A stretch of 64,000 nt of DNA, from assembly GCA_021234155.1 (NCBI GenBank), contig JAJEKV010000031.1, positions 7,330,748 through 7,394,747 of the forward strand, read 5' to 3'. Of the stretch, positions 1 through 8,622 are shown one piece after another. The stretch is from Isoetes taiwanensis. Lineage: Eukaryota > Streptophyta > Lycopodiopsida > Isoetales > Isoetaceae. Position numbers and translations under genes: made by a program. The notes below the pieces were generated by a model. The model was given only the letters and a program-made list of their open reading frames with translations. It searched no databases and had not been told where the DNA came from. The stretch's first letter is position 1. Every line of letters begins with the position of its first letter.

Positions 1-827
1 TCAATGTAAGAGATCATAACCTCATATTCAATGACATATCTTCAACTTTCAATAACCAAGTACATAATTAATATAATGACATCTCTTCAAAACATTAAGT
101 TAATTGTATCAAAACCATTGAATGAAATCATACTAGTTACTGTTCATATGAGATCGAAATAAACAACCGTAGCATTAGCCTTCTAATGGTTCAATCATCT
201 CCATATTATTACCTCGACTTCGCCTACACGACCTCCGTTTATTCCAATGATCAATCCTTCAGTATGCATCTTACTCTTATCAGAGCAGTCCGGCGGTCAT
301 GCCAGACCGCTTGCTCCTATCCGAAAATCCCTGATCTCCTTGCCTGTATCGGATTGGACCGAGCATGTTTGAACCAAATTTGGCTCCAGGCATTTCGATA
401 GCACCTTAAGAATATTCTAATACATTATGTTCAAGGTTTAACCATTGAACATCTCCATAATTTACAAGATCACTTATGACCTAATATACATCTTTCAATA
501 TGTACACTTTAGCTATTTTGAATCAATAGCATGAACTAGGTTAGATCAAATGTGAACCATAGTACTGCTAAGCCCTTAGTGGTTTGAACCACTTCATAAC
601 TTTGCACAGATGTATTATCACACAAAGTGTATGATAATAACCTTTCACAGATCTATTCTGTTATCTTCAAGACTGTCTTATAAGCAATGATTTCAACATT
701 ATGACATGAATCCCAACAGACAGTCATATGGTGCCAATTATATGTTAATAATGTAGTTTGTAGCATATGTAGTGTCACATATAGTACCAAACGTGGTACC
801 TTATTTGAATAGTGAATTGGCTTCCAT
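1..827. other. AT-rich DNA, no gene recognised
   Basis: I see no coding, RNA or repeat signal here. A 71-residue open frame at 186-401 has no recognisable motif and looks like chance. Confidence 0.6.
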
Positions 828-1310
828 ATGTTTCTATACTTAGTGTCATATGTGATGTTAGATATGGTGATACTTGTGAATGGTGGATTGTCTGCCATAT
901 GTGGTGCCAACTGCTGCGCTAAATATCGCACCACGCTATCTGCCACATATGGGGTGGTGGATGCCTGCCGAATGTGGTGCCTTCTTTGCATTGTGGTGCC
1001 ACATGTGGTGTGTAATGTGGCACCACTATGGATCCACATTTTGCACCACATGTGGTGTCTTTGACGCCATTTGTGGTGCGAAGTAATGGATTGCCATATG
1101 TGGTGCCTTGGGTGCATTGTGGTGCCATAGGTGGTGTGTCATGTGGCACCAGTTTGGTGCCACATGCCACACCACATGTGGTGAATATGACGCCACTCTG
1201 GTGCCACATGCCACACTACATGTGGTGAATATGACGCCATTTGTGGTGCAAAGTTTGTCATGATGGAATTTGTGGTGTGTAAAGTGGTGCCTGTTGTGTC
1301 ATGTGGTACT
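828..1310. repeat. Degenerate CACATGTGG-rich satellite
   Basis: The stretch is dominated by variants of tgtggtgcc and the self-complementary core CACATGTGG, repeated about every 15-40 bases. Because the core is palindromic, several short open frames occur on both strands; they are by-products of the repeat. The same core reappears at about 3490-4160, 5228-5280, 7328-7410 and 12160-12640, always beside transposon-like genes. Confidence 0.8.
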
Positions 1311-1700
1311 AACCTTGGATTACTTTCCAGTTGAATTCAACAGGACATTGGGAGAATGGATCAACTCTACAAGATCAGAAGTGATTCAGTGTAAGGCAAG
1401 GTTGCAAACTTGTGATCAAAGCCTTCCTTTATTTGTCTTGGATCCACTACTTCCAGACCTTGATAAGGCTGAAGATTATGGTAGTGGTCTGTCCATTCTC
1501 GTGGCAAGATCCTCCGATGGATGGGGAAACCACTACCAACTTTGATTGTTGAATGCACCACCAATACCATCTTCCATGTCCGCGGCCTCTTGAGGTACTT
1601 CATAACAAAATTCCTGAAGTGCTTAGTATAATTGTATTCTCATTGACAAATTTGCGTTCACTTTGCAGGATTTGTAATCACTGTTGCAATCTTTCACCCT
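1311..1700 (+). other. Short open frames, no assignable gene
   Basis: A plus-strand frame at 1270-1545 continues out of the satellite and ends just before a second short frame at 1553-1756. Neither resembles a known family. They could be exon debris of the protease-like gene downstream, but nothing in the sequence proves it. Confidence 0.3.
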
Positions 1701-1820
1701 GGCTTAGTCTCTTTCGTTTGTCCTGTTTGATGTGTCTAATTTGCCCCCTAGGATGAGGTCGCTCACTCATTTTAGGTGGCTAATTAGATATATCAAGCGA
1801 GAAACTTCGAGAGAGTAAGC
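1701..1820 (+). repeat. Long hairpin unit 1 of 4
   Basis: A ~120-base imperfect inverted repeat. The left arm runs from GGCTTAGTCTC through TCTAATTTGCC and ATGAG. The right arm mirrors it from CTCAT through GGCTAATTAGA to GAGAGTAAGC. The terminal loop is about 8 bases. It is the first of four direct copies of the same fold. A MIRNA or siRNA-type precursor or a small foldback element are both possible. Confidence 0.7.
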
Positions 1821-1823
1821 TCC

Positions 1824-1939
1824 GCTTAATCTCCTTCGTTTCACTGTTTATCATTATCTAATTTGCCCCTAGGATGACATCGCCACTTTCGGGTGGCAAA
1901 TTAGATACCTCAAGCAGGAAACTCGAAAAGGGAGTAAGC
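1824..1939 (+). repeat. Long hairpin unit 2 of 4
   Basis: Same fold as the preceding unit. The central stem is a perfect 12-13 bp inverted repeat ATCTAATTTGCC / GGCAAATTAGAT, and the outer arms are GCTTAATCTCC and GGGAGTAAGC. It is followed at about 2014-2049 by a lone copy of the right outer arm, left by a partial or deleted unit. Confidence 0.7.
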
Positions 1940-2051
1940 CTGGCAGATGCATTAAGTCATGCTCCACATCAATCTGCCAAATCGCCAGGATGCATCGAGG
2001 TTATGATCGGTTATGATACATCAAGCGTGAAACTCGAAAGAGAGTAAGCAC

Positions 2052-2167
2052 GGCTTAGTCTCCTTCGTTTTTCGCTTATTGTATCTAATTTGCCCCTAGG
2101 ATGACATCGCCACTTTCGGTGGCTTAATTAGATACATCAAGCGAGAAACTTCGAAAAGGAGTAAGCC
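2052..2167 (+). repeat. Long hairpin unit 3 of 4
   Basis: Third copy of the fold: left arm GGCTTAGTCTCC...TATCTAATTTGCC, right arm GGCTTAATTAGATA...GGAGTAAGCC. The central stem has a one-base bulge compared with unit 2. Confidence 0.7.
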
Positions 2168-2190
2168 CGACATAAAACAAGATCCTGGCT

Positions 2191-2318
2191 GGCTTAGTCT
2201 CTTTTGCTTGTCCTGTTTGTTGTATCTAAAGTGCCCCCTGGGATGAGATCGCTCGCTCATTTTAGGGGGCACTTTAGATATATATAAACAGGAACATCGT
2301 AAAGAGAGTAAAAAAGCC
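2191..2318 (+). repeat. Long hairpin unit 4 of 4, with compensated stem
   Basis: Fourth copy. The central stem is a perfect 17-bp pair (TATCTAAAGTGCCCCCT with AGGGGGCACTTTAGATA), extended by ATGAG/CTCAT across an 8-base loop. Compared with unit 2, two adjacent stem positions differ and both partners have changed so that pairing is kept. Confidence 0.75.
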
Positions 2319-2377
2319 TGGAGCTTAGTTAAAAAAACCAAAGCATAGTTACAATCAATTGTGATTCAATTCCAGGT

Positions 2378-2712
2378 TTGCAGAGCATGGTGCCGTTTAC
2401 TAATTCAGGTCTACCTGTGCATACTGGTGGCAATGACTTTGTGAGTCCATATAGCACACCAAAAAGGGAATTATTTTCTACCCTCAAAGGTAACCAAGTC
2501 TTGTTTGATGCAATTGGGATATGTAGCTTACTTCTTCATCCCTACTTTGCAGAAGTTTCCAGCCCTGCACCAAGAAATGCTGAAGCAGAAGTTTCCAGCC
2601 CTGCACCAACTCTGTCCATGCAGAAGACTACAAGGTTAAGCCCAATCCTGCTTGTTTTTTACTACAATGGAGTTCTGGGTAGAAGCTATGACAAGAGTGA
2701 GTCCATACTCTT
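2378..2712 (+). other. Open frame upstream of protease remnant
   Basis: This frame opens after an acceptor-like tttgcag and encodes a low-complexity segment with a short duplication (AEVSSPAP twice). It may be the N-terminal exon of the protease-like gene. No domain is recognised. Confidence 0.3.
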
Positions 2713-3235
2713 GAGCCTCTTGTGCTTGATCAAGAGGCAATCAGAATATTGGAGAAAAGTAGGGATTGGTTCAGTGACAGGATAGTCCATTTCTTCATGA
2801 GGTTAGTAATTTAATATAAACAACTCAGATTTGAAGTCTTCTGTTGTTTCTTAAATCATCTTGTTTTACCAGACCTTGGACTTTGGCAGGTGTATGCACC
2901 AATTCTGCATCAAGCATGACATGGAACAGAGGTTCCATTTCATGGATCCGCTCATTTACACATTACTGTCGAACGAGCATGCTTCAAAGGACAAACTGTT
3001 GAACCCTCAACTTGCAATTTCGGAATGTACCATTCTGCCAGCTGGTCGTGTGGTCCTGCTATATGTTTCTTTGTAAAGCATGTTGTGGCTGCAGTAATGC
3101 GAGACTTGGACATACTATCCCAATGCAAGGTGAGTTCATAAATTTGAAGGTATTACTCATCCAATGTGAGGCCTGATATGTTTGTTGCAGGGTGTACCAA
3201 TTTCTAGTTGCGAGCTGTTGGACACGCTAGAATGA
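2700..3235 (+). pseudogene. Broken Ulp1/SENP-type (C48-like) cysteine protease
   Basis: Ulp1-family proteases cleave SUMO or related conjugates with a His-Asp-Cys triad. An exon at 2713-2801 reads EPLVLDQEAIRILEKSRDWF and continues SDRIVHFFMR, typical of the start of the catalytic domain, and ends at a gttagt donor. A second exon ends WSCGPAICFFVKHVVAAVMR...QCK at a gtgagt donor (3130). The last exon, 3191-3235, begins after ttgttgcag and stops at TGA. The TGT at 3049-3051 fits the catalytic cysteine. The frame changes between CTILP and WSCG, and the segment that should hold the catalytic His and Asp is absent, so the copy is probably dead. Ulp1-like domains are also known in plant Mutator-type elements, so a transposon origin is possible. 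Confidence 0.55.
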
Positions 3236-3489
3236 TGATTGATGTTGTGAAGCCCTGATTCTTTGTAGTAATGTAATGAAGCTGAGGTTGACAGATCAAT
3301 AGATCTTTACTTGTAATCACATGTTTGTATTATTGAAACCAAAGAGGTTATTCTTGTAACCTATTCTTTCATTGACACTCTAATGTACATTGTTGTATAC
3401 TATTGTATACAATAGACTTTTCTGGCTGACCAGAGCAACACTCTGGTGGAGTTCAAATCTCCAGAAGAAATTGATGTATTCAAAGATTC

Positions 3490-4165
3490 ATGACAATGTG
3501 GTGTTACATGTCGTGATAGATGTGGTGATGCAAATGGTGCATGTGGTGAATCATGTGGTGCATTTGGTGAACCATGTGGTGAATCATGTGGTGAATCATA
3601 GGTGGCAGGCATGTTGGAGCCTAGGTGGCATGTTTGAGCCACCTTGGCATGTTTGAGCCTAGGTGGCATATTTGAGCCACCTTGGCATGCTTGAGCCTTT
3701 ACATGACCTTTGTTACATGTTTGACTTCCATTGACCAACATGTTTGGTGATGCAAATGGTGCATGTGGTGGATCATGTGGTGCATTTGGTGAATCATGTG
3801 GTGAATCATAGGTGGCATGTTGGGGCTTACGTGGCATGTTGGAGCCTAGGTGGCATGTTTGAGCCACCTTGGCATGTTGGAGCCTAGGTGGCATATTTGA
3901 GCCACCTTGGCATGCTTGAGCCTTTACATGACCTTTGTTACATGTTTGACTTCCATTGACCAACATGTTTGGTGATGCAAATGGTGCATGTGGTGGATCA
4001 TGTGGTGCATTTGGTGAATCATGTGGTGAATCATAGGTGGCATGTTGGGGCTTACGTGGCATGTTGGAGCCTAGGTGGCATGTTTGAGCCACCTTGGCAT
4101 GTTGGAGCCTAGGTGGCATGCTTTCGGTCTATGTGGCATGCTTGACCCTTTACTGTGGCATGTTG
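3490..4165. repeat. 225-bp tandem satellite, about three copies
   Basis: The marker tggtgatgcaaatggtgcat recurs at 3523, 3745 and 3970, giving periods of 222 and 225 bases. Each unit contains shorter sub-repeats built on aggtggcatgttggagcct and atcatgtggtg. Since 225 is a multiple of three, the minus strand stays open for 239 codons with a 75-residue repeat rich in H, P, N and S. I regard that frame as a consequence of the period, not a gene. Confidence 0.85.
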
Positions 4166-4353
4166 GAGCCTAGGTGGCATGCATGCAAACGTCCCTTTCC
4201 TCTTCTGCCTCATTCCCAAAATCGTATGGATGCCTACGATTTCCATCCCTTTTATTCCTAAAATTCTGCCCTGCAGCTTCATTCCGTCCCCATCGTCTAT
4301 TCCGCCATCTCCTTCACTCCTTCCCCATTCCGTCCATCTCCTTCACTTCCGCC

Positions 4354-4678
4354 ATGGCCAAGTTCAAGACTACACTCCGCAGGAACACTATCCCGGCCAT
4401 TGTGCCTGCTCCTTCGCAGCCAGCACGGTCAGAATCCGTGGCTTCCTGCGGAGGATCCATGTCTTCCTCCACCAGAGGAGGCCGCCTTACAGTGGTGGCC
4501 AAGTTCACTCCACCAGAGGTGGAGAAGCTCATCATGGATCATCAAGCTTGCCGTTTAGCTTCGGGGTGCTTTCGAGTGGGTGCATGCAGGTTATGATGAC
4601 GAGGAGCGACTCCTCGAAATGAAGATGTATGCCTGCGAGGACGATCTCCATATAGAGCTCAAGATGGCCCCCGCCTGA
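4354..4678 (+). pseudogene. Frameshifted copy of the small gene found at 48073
   Basis: The reading starts MAKFKTTLRR and includes LTVVAKFTPPEVEKLIMDH before running off frame near 4560. One frame over it resumes as EWVHAGYDDEERLLEMKM...LHIELKMAPA and stops at 4676. This parallels the intact 105-residue protein at 48073-48390 along its length: MA-x-x-KTT start, VVAKF, EV, DH, WV, ERLLEMK, L-x-x-x-L-x-M-x-P end. One indel between 4558 and 4574 breaks it. Both copies have a pyrimidine-rich leader and lie left of, and convergent with, a minus-strand transposase-like gene. Function unknown. Confidence 0.7.
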
Positions 4679-5449
4679 TTAGTTTAGATTTGTATTGTAA
4701 TCACTGGTTTCAATTTTTTTGGCAATAGTCCTTGTGACTATTCTTTGTAAAGGCTTTTCATTAATGACAGAACATGTTTTGCAATAGTCCTTGTTTTGCA
4801 ATAGAACTTGTTTTGCTTTAACTGTTCTCTGAGTTTCCACTGTTCTTTCAGTTAGCTTTTTGTCATTAATTATAAAATGCAAACAAGGAATTTGAAGGTG
4901 CAGAATCTATGATCTGCACACTAACAAAATATGGTAACCAAATTTCGAGAAATAGGAAAATATGAGATGGGTGGCTCGGGTTCAAAAGAAATCGAGTTCA
5001 AAAGAAACTGAAAAGAAAAACACAGAATTCCCTGAAGCAAAAGTTAGTGGCCTTGCAAGAATCTTTGCACAAAGCAGAGCTCAATGAATTTTGGCATCAT
5101 ATCAATTCAGGGACCTAATTTGGGATCCATATATTGCTGTCACCAAAATCAGTCAAGATACTATCAGGAATCTGAGAGCCATTCCATTTTCTGACCGGGT
5201 CAAAAAATGGTCAATGCCCCTGGCTGATTATGGTGAAATCTGTGGTGAAAGCTGTGGTAAAAGCTGTGGTGAAAACTCTGGTTCTTATATTTCAAAGGGA
5301 GAAAAATACATATGGAATAGTTCATACTTCTTATGAAATGAAGTATGCAGAAAAATCAGGGAAAACTATAACCCTGAGCTTCTAGTATTATCAAAATGCA
5401 TTAGAGATATAATAATAGCTGTTTTGAAGAGGTCAATGATGACATACAG
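4679..5449. other. Non-coding stretch with a short open frame
   Basis: It is AT-rich, and at 5228-5280 it contains a short (tgtggtgaaa)n run related to the CACATGTGG satellites. The plus-strand frame at 5091-5336 (81 codons, FRDLIWDPYIAVTKISQDTI near its start) looks locally protein-like but matches nothing I recognise. Confidence 0.4.
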
Positions 5450-5828
5450 TTACTGGGCCTCAATCAGATCCTGCATTGTGAGATCTGTAACTCTTGTTCT
5501 TCCAAGTATGTCCAAGATTTCATCAAGTTTTTCTGCTGAATAGTTGGTGAAATCCAGCAACACTAAAACATGAGCTTCTCGTTTCTGCTCCCACTTATGA
5601 TACAGATTCACAAAGTATTGTCTCAGGTTGTTGTGTCTCCATGCAGCTGGCCTGTTGAGCACCTTTTTAATGGCTGAAGCATGGATCATTTCCTGCTTTA
5701 GTTCGATGAACATATCCTCTTCCTCAAGCATGGGGAGAGCTGCGAACTCATCCTCAGAATCATACGCCACCCCCAGAACCCTGTCGGCTGCACCAGCTCT
5801 CTTAAGTCTCCTGACTGCATCTGTGTAA
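5450..5828 (-). CDS. Unrecognised exon, acidic-helical protein
   Basis: This minus-strand exon begins after a good acceptor (gttttacacag, ending at 5829) and encodes about 125 residues to a stop. It has a basic start (VRRLKRAGAADR), an acidic stretch (DSEDEFAALPMLEEEDMF) and a C-terminal helical part ending LTMQDLIEAQ. No domain is recognised. The exon could be joined to the frame at 5939-6271. It lies between the small gene at 4354 and the transposase-like pseudogene, so it may be an accessory gene of the same mobile element. Confidence 0.4.
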
Positions 5829-5938
5829 AACAACATCATTAGTAATAAGAAAGGCAACCGCCTATCACTGCCTTGGCTTCTAATTCTTTAAGCCCATCAG
5901 GAATTAACCTATGTTTTAAGCCTAGAATACCTCAGAAT

Positions 5939-6271
5939 TCATGGGTCCTCCGTTCCTCTAATATCCGCCTCTGTTCCTGGTTTATTTGCTCCAGTATAGG
6001 TCTTACCAGATGCGACTGCATTTGAACTGGCGAAATTGTTTGTGCCCGTGTTCTCCTTCTGTTTTCTTCCGCCATAGCTGGATCGGGATAAGCCAATGTC
6101 TGCATGCAAAACTAGATTTAGGGTTTTCCTCCAATCTTTCCTGCACAGCCAGCTTTTGAATGATTGAACTTGCATTTGATGTGACAGATTTCCAGTGGTG
6201 GGTTTCATCATGTGTTTCTCTGTCCCATTTCCGTTCATCCTTAATGTAATTTTTCTGTGTGTCACTTTCAC
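5939..6271 (-). CDS. Unrecognised low-complexity frame, possible upstream exon
   Basis: The frame gives 110 residues, basic at the N-terminus and rich in G, N, T, S and A toward the end (GTNNFASSNAVASGKTYTG). It lies directly upstream of the exon at 5450-5828 on the same strand. It may be its 5' partner, but no splice pair is certain. No family recognised. Confidence 0.3.
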   Translation of the reverse strand: MKVTHRKITLRMNGNGTEKHMMKPTTGNLSHQMQVQSFKSWLCRKDWRKTLNLVLHADIGLSRSSYGGRKQKENTGTNNFASSNAVASGKTYTGANKPGTEADIRGTEDP

Positions 6272-6367
6272 CCCATCAATTAAACAAGAAGATTGAAGAG
6301 TGAAGATTTATATTAAACATATAAAATGATTACATAAGGTTACATTTCAGATTATATACACTTGTTT

Positions 6368-6946
6368 TCATTCCTGTGGGTCTATCAAAAAGAGATCTGG
6401 GTCCAGCTCCTCCTCGTCATCTTCTATGATCACCAGATCAGTGGCCACCGGGTCAGCTTCCCAGCCTATTTGCTCCCATTCTGGAGGGAAAGCAAAAAAC
6501 CATACTGGTGGAGTGTTACCAAACAGAATAGCAACTTCTCCATGTCCATCCTGCAAGGCCTTGTGATGATAGTACATATCCCTGAAGTGAAGGAATTGGT
6601 CCTCTGTAAACAACCTATCATAACAAAAGAGGAACCTGTCTAGCGTAAAGGCTTGGTAGCCATTAAGCAGAAAAGGTCTCAACCTTTGCAGATCCTGGTC
6701 AATAGTATGAGGAATGGGCCAAAGATGCTGGTGTGTAAAAATTTCAGTGGAGGCAGAGTAAGTTGAGAGGTCTGGGAGCTGTGGTGTACAATTCAACCTC
6801 CTGGTGAGAGTTTTCAGCATTTCTGTGGTCATATTCTCATCCGGTGAATAGAGTAATTTCTGTTGCCTGAGCATGTCCATCCATTCTGCATGGCTGAAAA
6901 ACGGGACAGCACGCCTAGGTATTATGGGCTCTTCTTCTCTGGTCAC
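6368..6946 (-). CDS. Unrecognised 192-residue protein, acidic tail
   Basis: An uninterrupted frame from ATG at 6946. It begins MTREEEPIIPRRAVPFFSH, has a Trp/Phe/Tyr-rich centre (GNTPPVWFFAFPPEWEQIGW) and ends in an acidic tail (EDDEEELDPDLFLIDPQE). A possible longer start at about 7003 (MANFTSWMLQSDGWRE) is in frame but separated by one stop, so I use 6946. The aromatic, soluble composition argues for a real protein rather than chance. I do not know the family. It may be a transposon accessory gene or a host gene remnant. Confidence 0.5.
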   Translation of the reverse strand: MTREEEPIIPRRAVPFFSHAEWMDMLRQQKLLYSPDENMTTEMLKTLTRRLNCTPQLPDLSTYSASTEIFTHQHLWPIPHTIDQDLQRLRPFLLNGYQAFTLDRFLFCYDRLFTEDQFLHFRDMYYHHKALQDGHGEVAILFGNTPPVWFFAFPPEWEQIGWEADPVATDLVIIEDDEEELDPDLFLIDPQE

Positions 6947-7327
6947 ATTGTCCTATTCCCTCCATCCATCGCTTTGCAGCATCCAAGAGGTGAAGTTGGC
7001 CATGTCTGCTGTAGTAGCCGCTATAAGTCAGAAATCAGAAATCGCTTCCCACCCACCAGAAATCAGAAAGCAGAAATCGCCTGCTTCCCAAGGACTCGCT
7101 GGCGTAAACCGGCTCGCTCCCCCGAATGCTGTAATAAATCAGAAACTTCGGTCGGGGCGCGAGGTCATTAATTTTCGCCATCCCATAATGATTTTCGCAC
7201 GCACCGTCACCAAAGGATGATGAGAGGAATTGATGGGACCGAGAGAATTTAAGGAAAAGGAAAGCATTTCAAGAGAAAAGTCGTTCGTAAGGATCTATCT
7301 ATCGGTTTCGAGAAGAGACAGAAAAGT

Positions 7328-7412
7328 GAAACACGGTGAAACATGTAGTGAAACACATGTGTCACCACATGTGGTGAAACACATGTGGTGAAACATGTGG
7401 TGAACCTGGGGC
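7328..7412. repeat. Short CACATGTGGTGAAA repeat
   Basis: Five or six copies of cacatgtggtgaaa or close variants lie just beyond the 3' end of the transposase-like pseudogene (stop side at 7568). It is the same palindromic core as the other satellites in the first 14 kb. Confidence 0.7.
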
Positions 7413-7567
7413 ATGTTACATCAGGGACATCAAAATAACATCAGAAGCAAACATATTACATTGAAACAAGGGACATCAAAATACAATTGAGCATGGAATT
7501 GAGTTTCTTATATTATTCCCAAACAAGGCAAGACACAACAACATATTCAAAATTTCTGAATCATTTC

Positions 7568-8618
7568 CTAACCTCGTAAGAATGTGTTCAAATTATTCTT
7601 CATCGGACATGCTATCTTCATCGATAAAACCTCGTGCAAGTTTTCTAGAATCTTTTCCTCATCTGCCTGGTCTAGCACAGAAACGCTTCGAGCACCTTTC
7701 TTGATCTGCCGCATGGGAACTCGAATAACACAAATTTGAGTAGAGAATACAAGTGACTTTGGCTCGTTTGTCAACAACTCATACATCACCTTTGACCGAG
7801 GCTTCTTTCTATAGTAAATGCCCTCCACAACGATTTCACCTCTCATAAACAAGTTTCCGCTTCGCTTGAAGTCATTTTCAACTTCAAATTTTGGCTTGGT
7901 GCATAGCAACATCCAAAATACAGAATCCTCCTCGTTCCCTTTAGGTGCAGCAACTGCAAAGCTGTCTCCTTCTCTAAGTGCTTCTGCAAGTACATTTGCC
8001 AAGGTTGAGTATAGTGGCCTGGTAGACTTGCGGGTCTCTTCCACATCCGCATGAACATTGGAGGATGGTTCAACGACTACAAGGTCCCATTCATCTACAT
8101 ACAATTCGTTCTCACACATGTCCCATTTTCCATCCAAACAATTGCTGCAAAAACATGATAGCTTTCTGGTATGTAGCTGTGTTGGATTTCCCATCTTGAA
8201 TCCATGGATTTGAATGAATTTGCCCGGTTTACGAATTGTCTCTCGCACCCCAAGCCTTTTTTCCTGTTGATATCCTCGTGTTTTATTTCCCGGCATCTCC
8301 TCAACTTTTCTTCCATTTTCACCCACTCGGATGTACCACATTGAAATTGTTTCTCTGCAATTTTCACCACATCATGGGCATTATCTAGTTTAATGTCAGG
8401 ATGTTTAAGCTGTAGACCTCGTATCCATCTTTTCAATTCTGCTGCCTTCCCATCATGTTCACCTTTTCCATGGTTTGATCCAAATAAGTTCCACATCATG
8501 TTGACCTCTGTATCACAACTGTACCTTCCAACAAAATAAAATGATCTGGCTGCTTTGAATTGTGATGCAGCACCATCTGAAAATACATAGTGCTATTTGG
8601 GGACATTGCATTTCTGCT
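7568..8618 (-). pseudogene. 3' half of the transposase-like gene
   Basis: It resumes after the insertion with KQKCNVPK, a TAG, then HYVFSDGAASQFK, FYFVGRYSC and SNHGKGEHDGK. A one-base loss in the A6 run at 8257-8262 shifts frame, after which LGVRETIRKPGKFIQIHGFK and the Cys-rich FCSNCLDGKWDMCENELY follow. The tail contains FWMLLCTKPKFEVEND, and the stop is at the 7568 end. A programmed -1 shift is unlikely because the heptamer does not fit the zero frame (GAA AAA-type slippage is not maintained). Confidence 0.65.
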
Positions 8619-8622
8619 TTAA

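Noticed and set aside
653-1230. Several overlapping frames on both strands
   Set aside because: All are produced by the palindromic CACATGTGG satellite.
3400-4119. 239-codon minus-strand frame with 75-residue repeats
   Set aside because: It coincides with a 225-base satellite. The period is a multiple of three, so the frame stays open without selection.
8257-8262. Programmed -1 frameshift at an A6 run in the transposase
   Set aside because: The zero-frame codons do not give a standard slippery heptamer, and the gene has several other lesions, so a one-base deletion is simpler.
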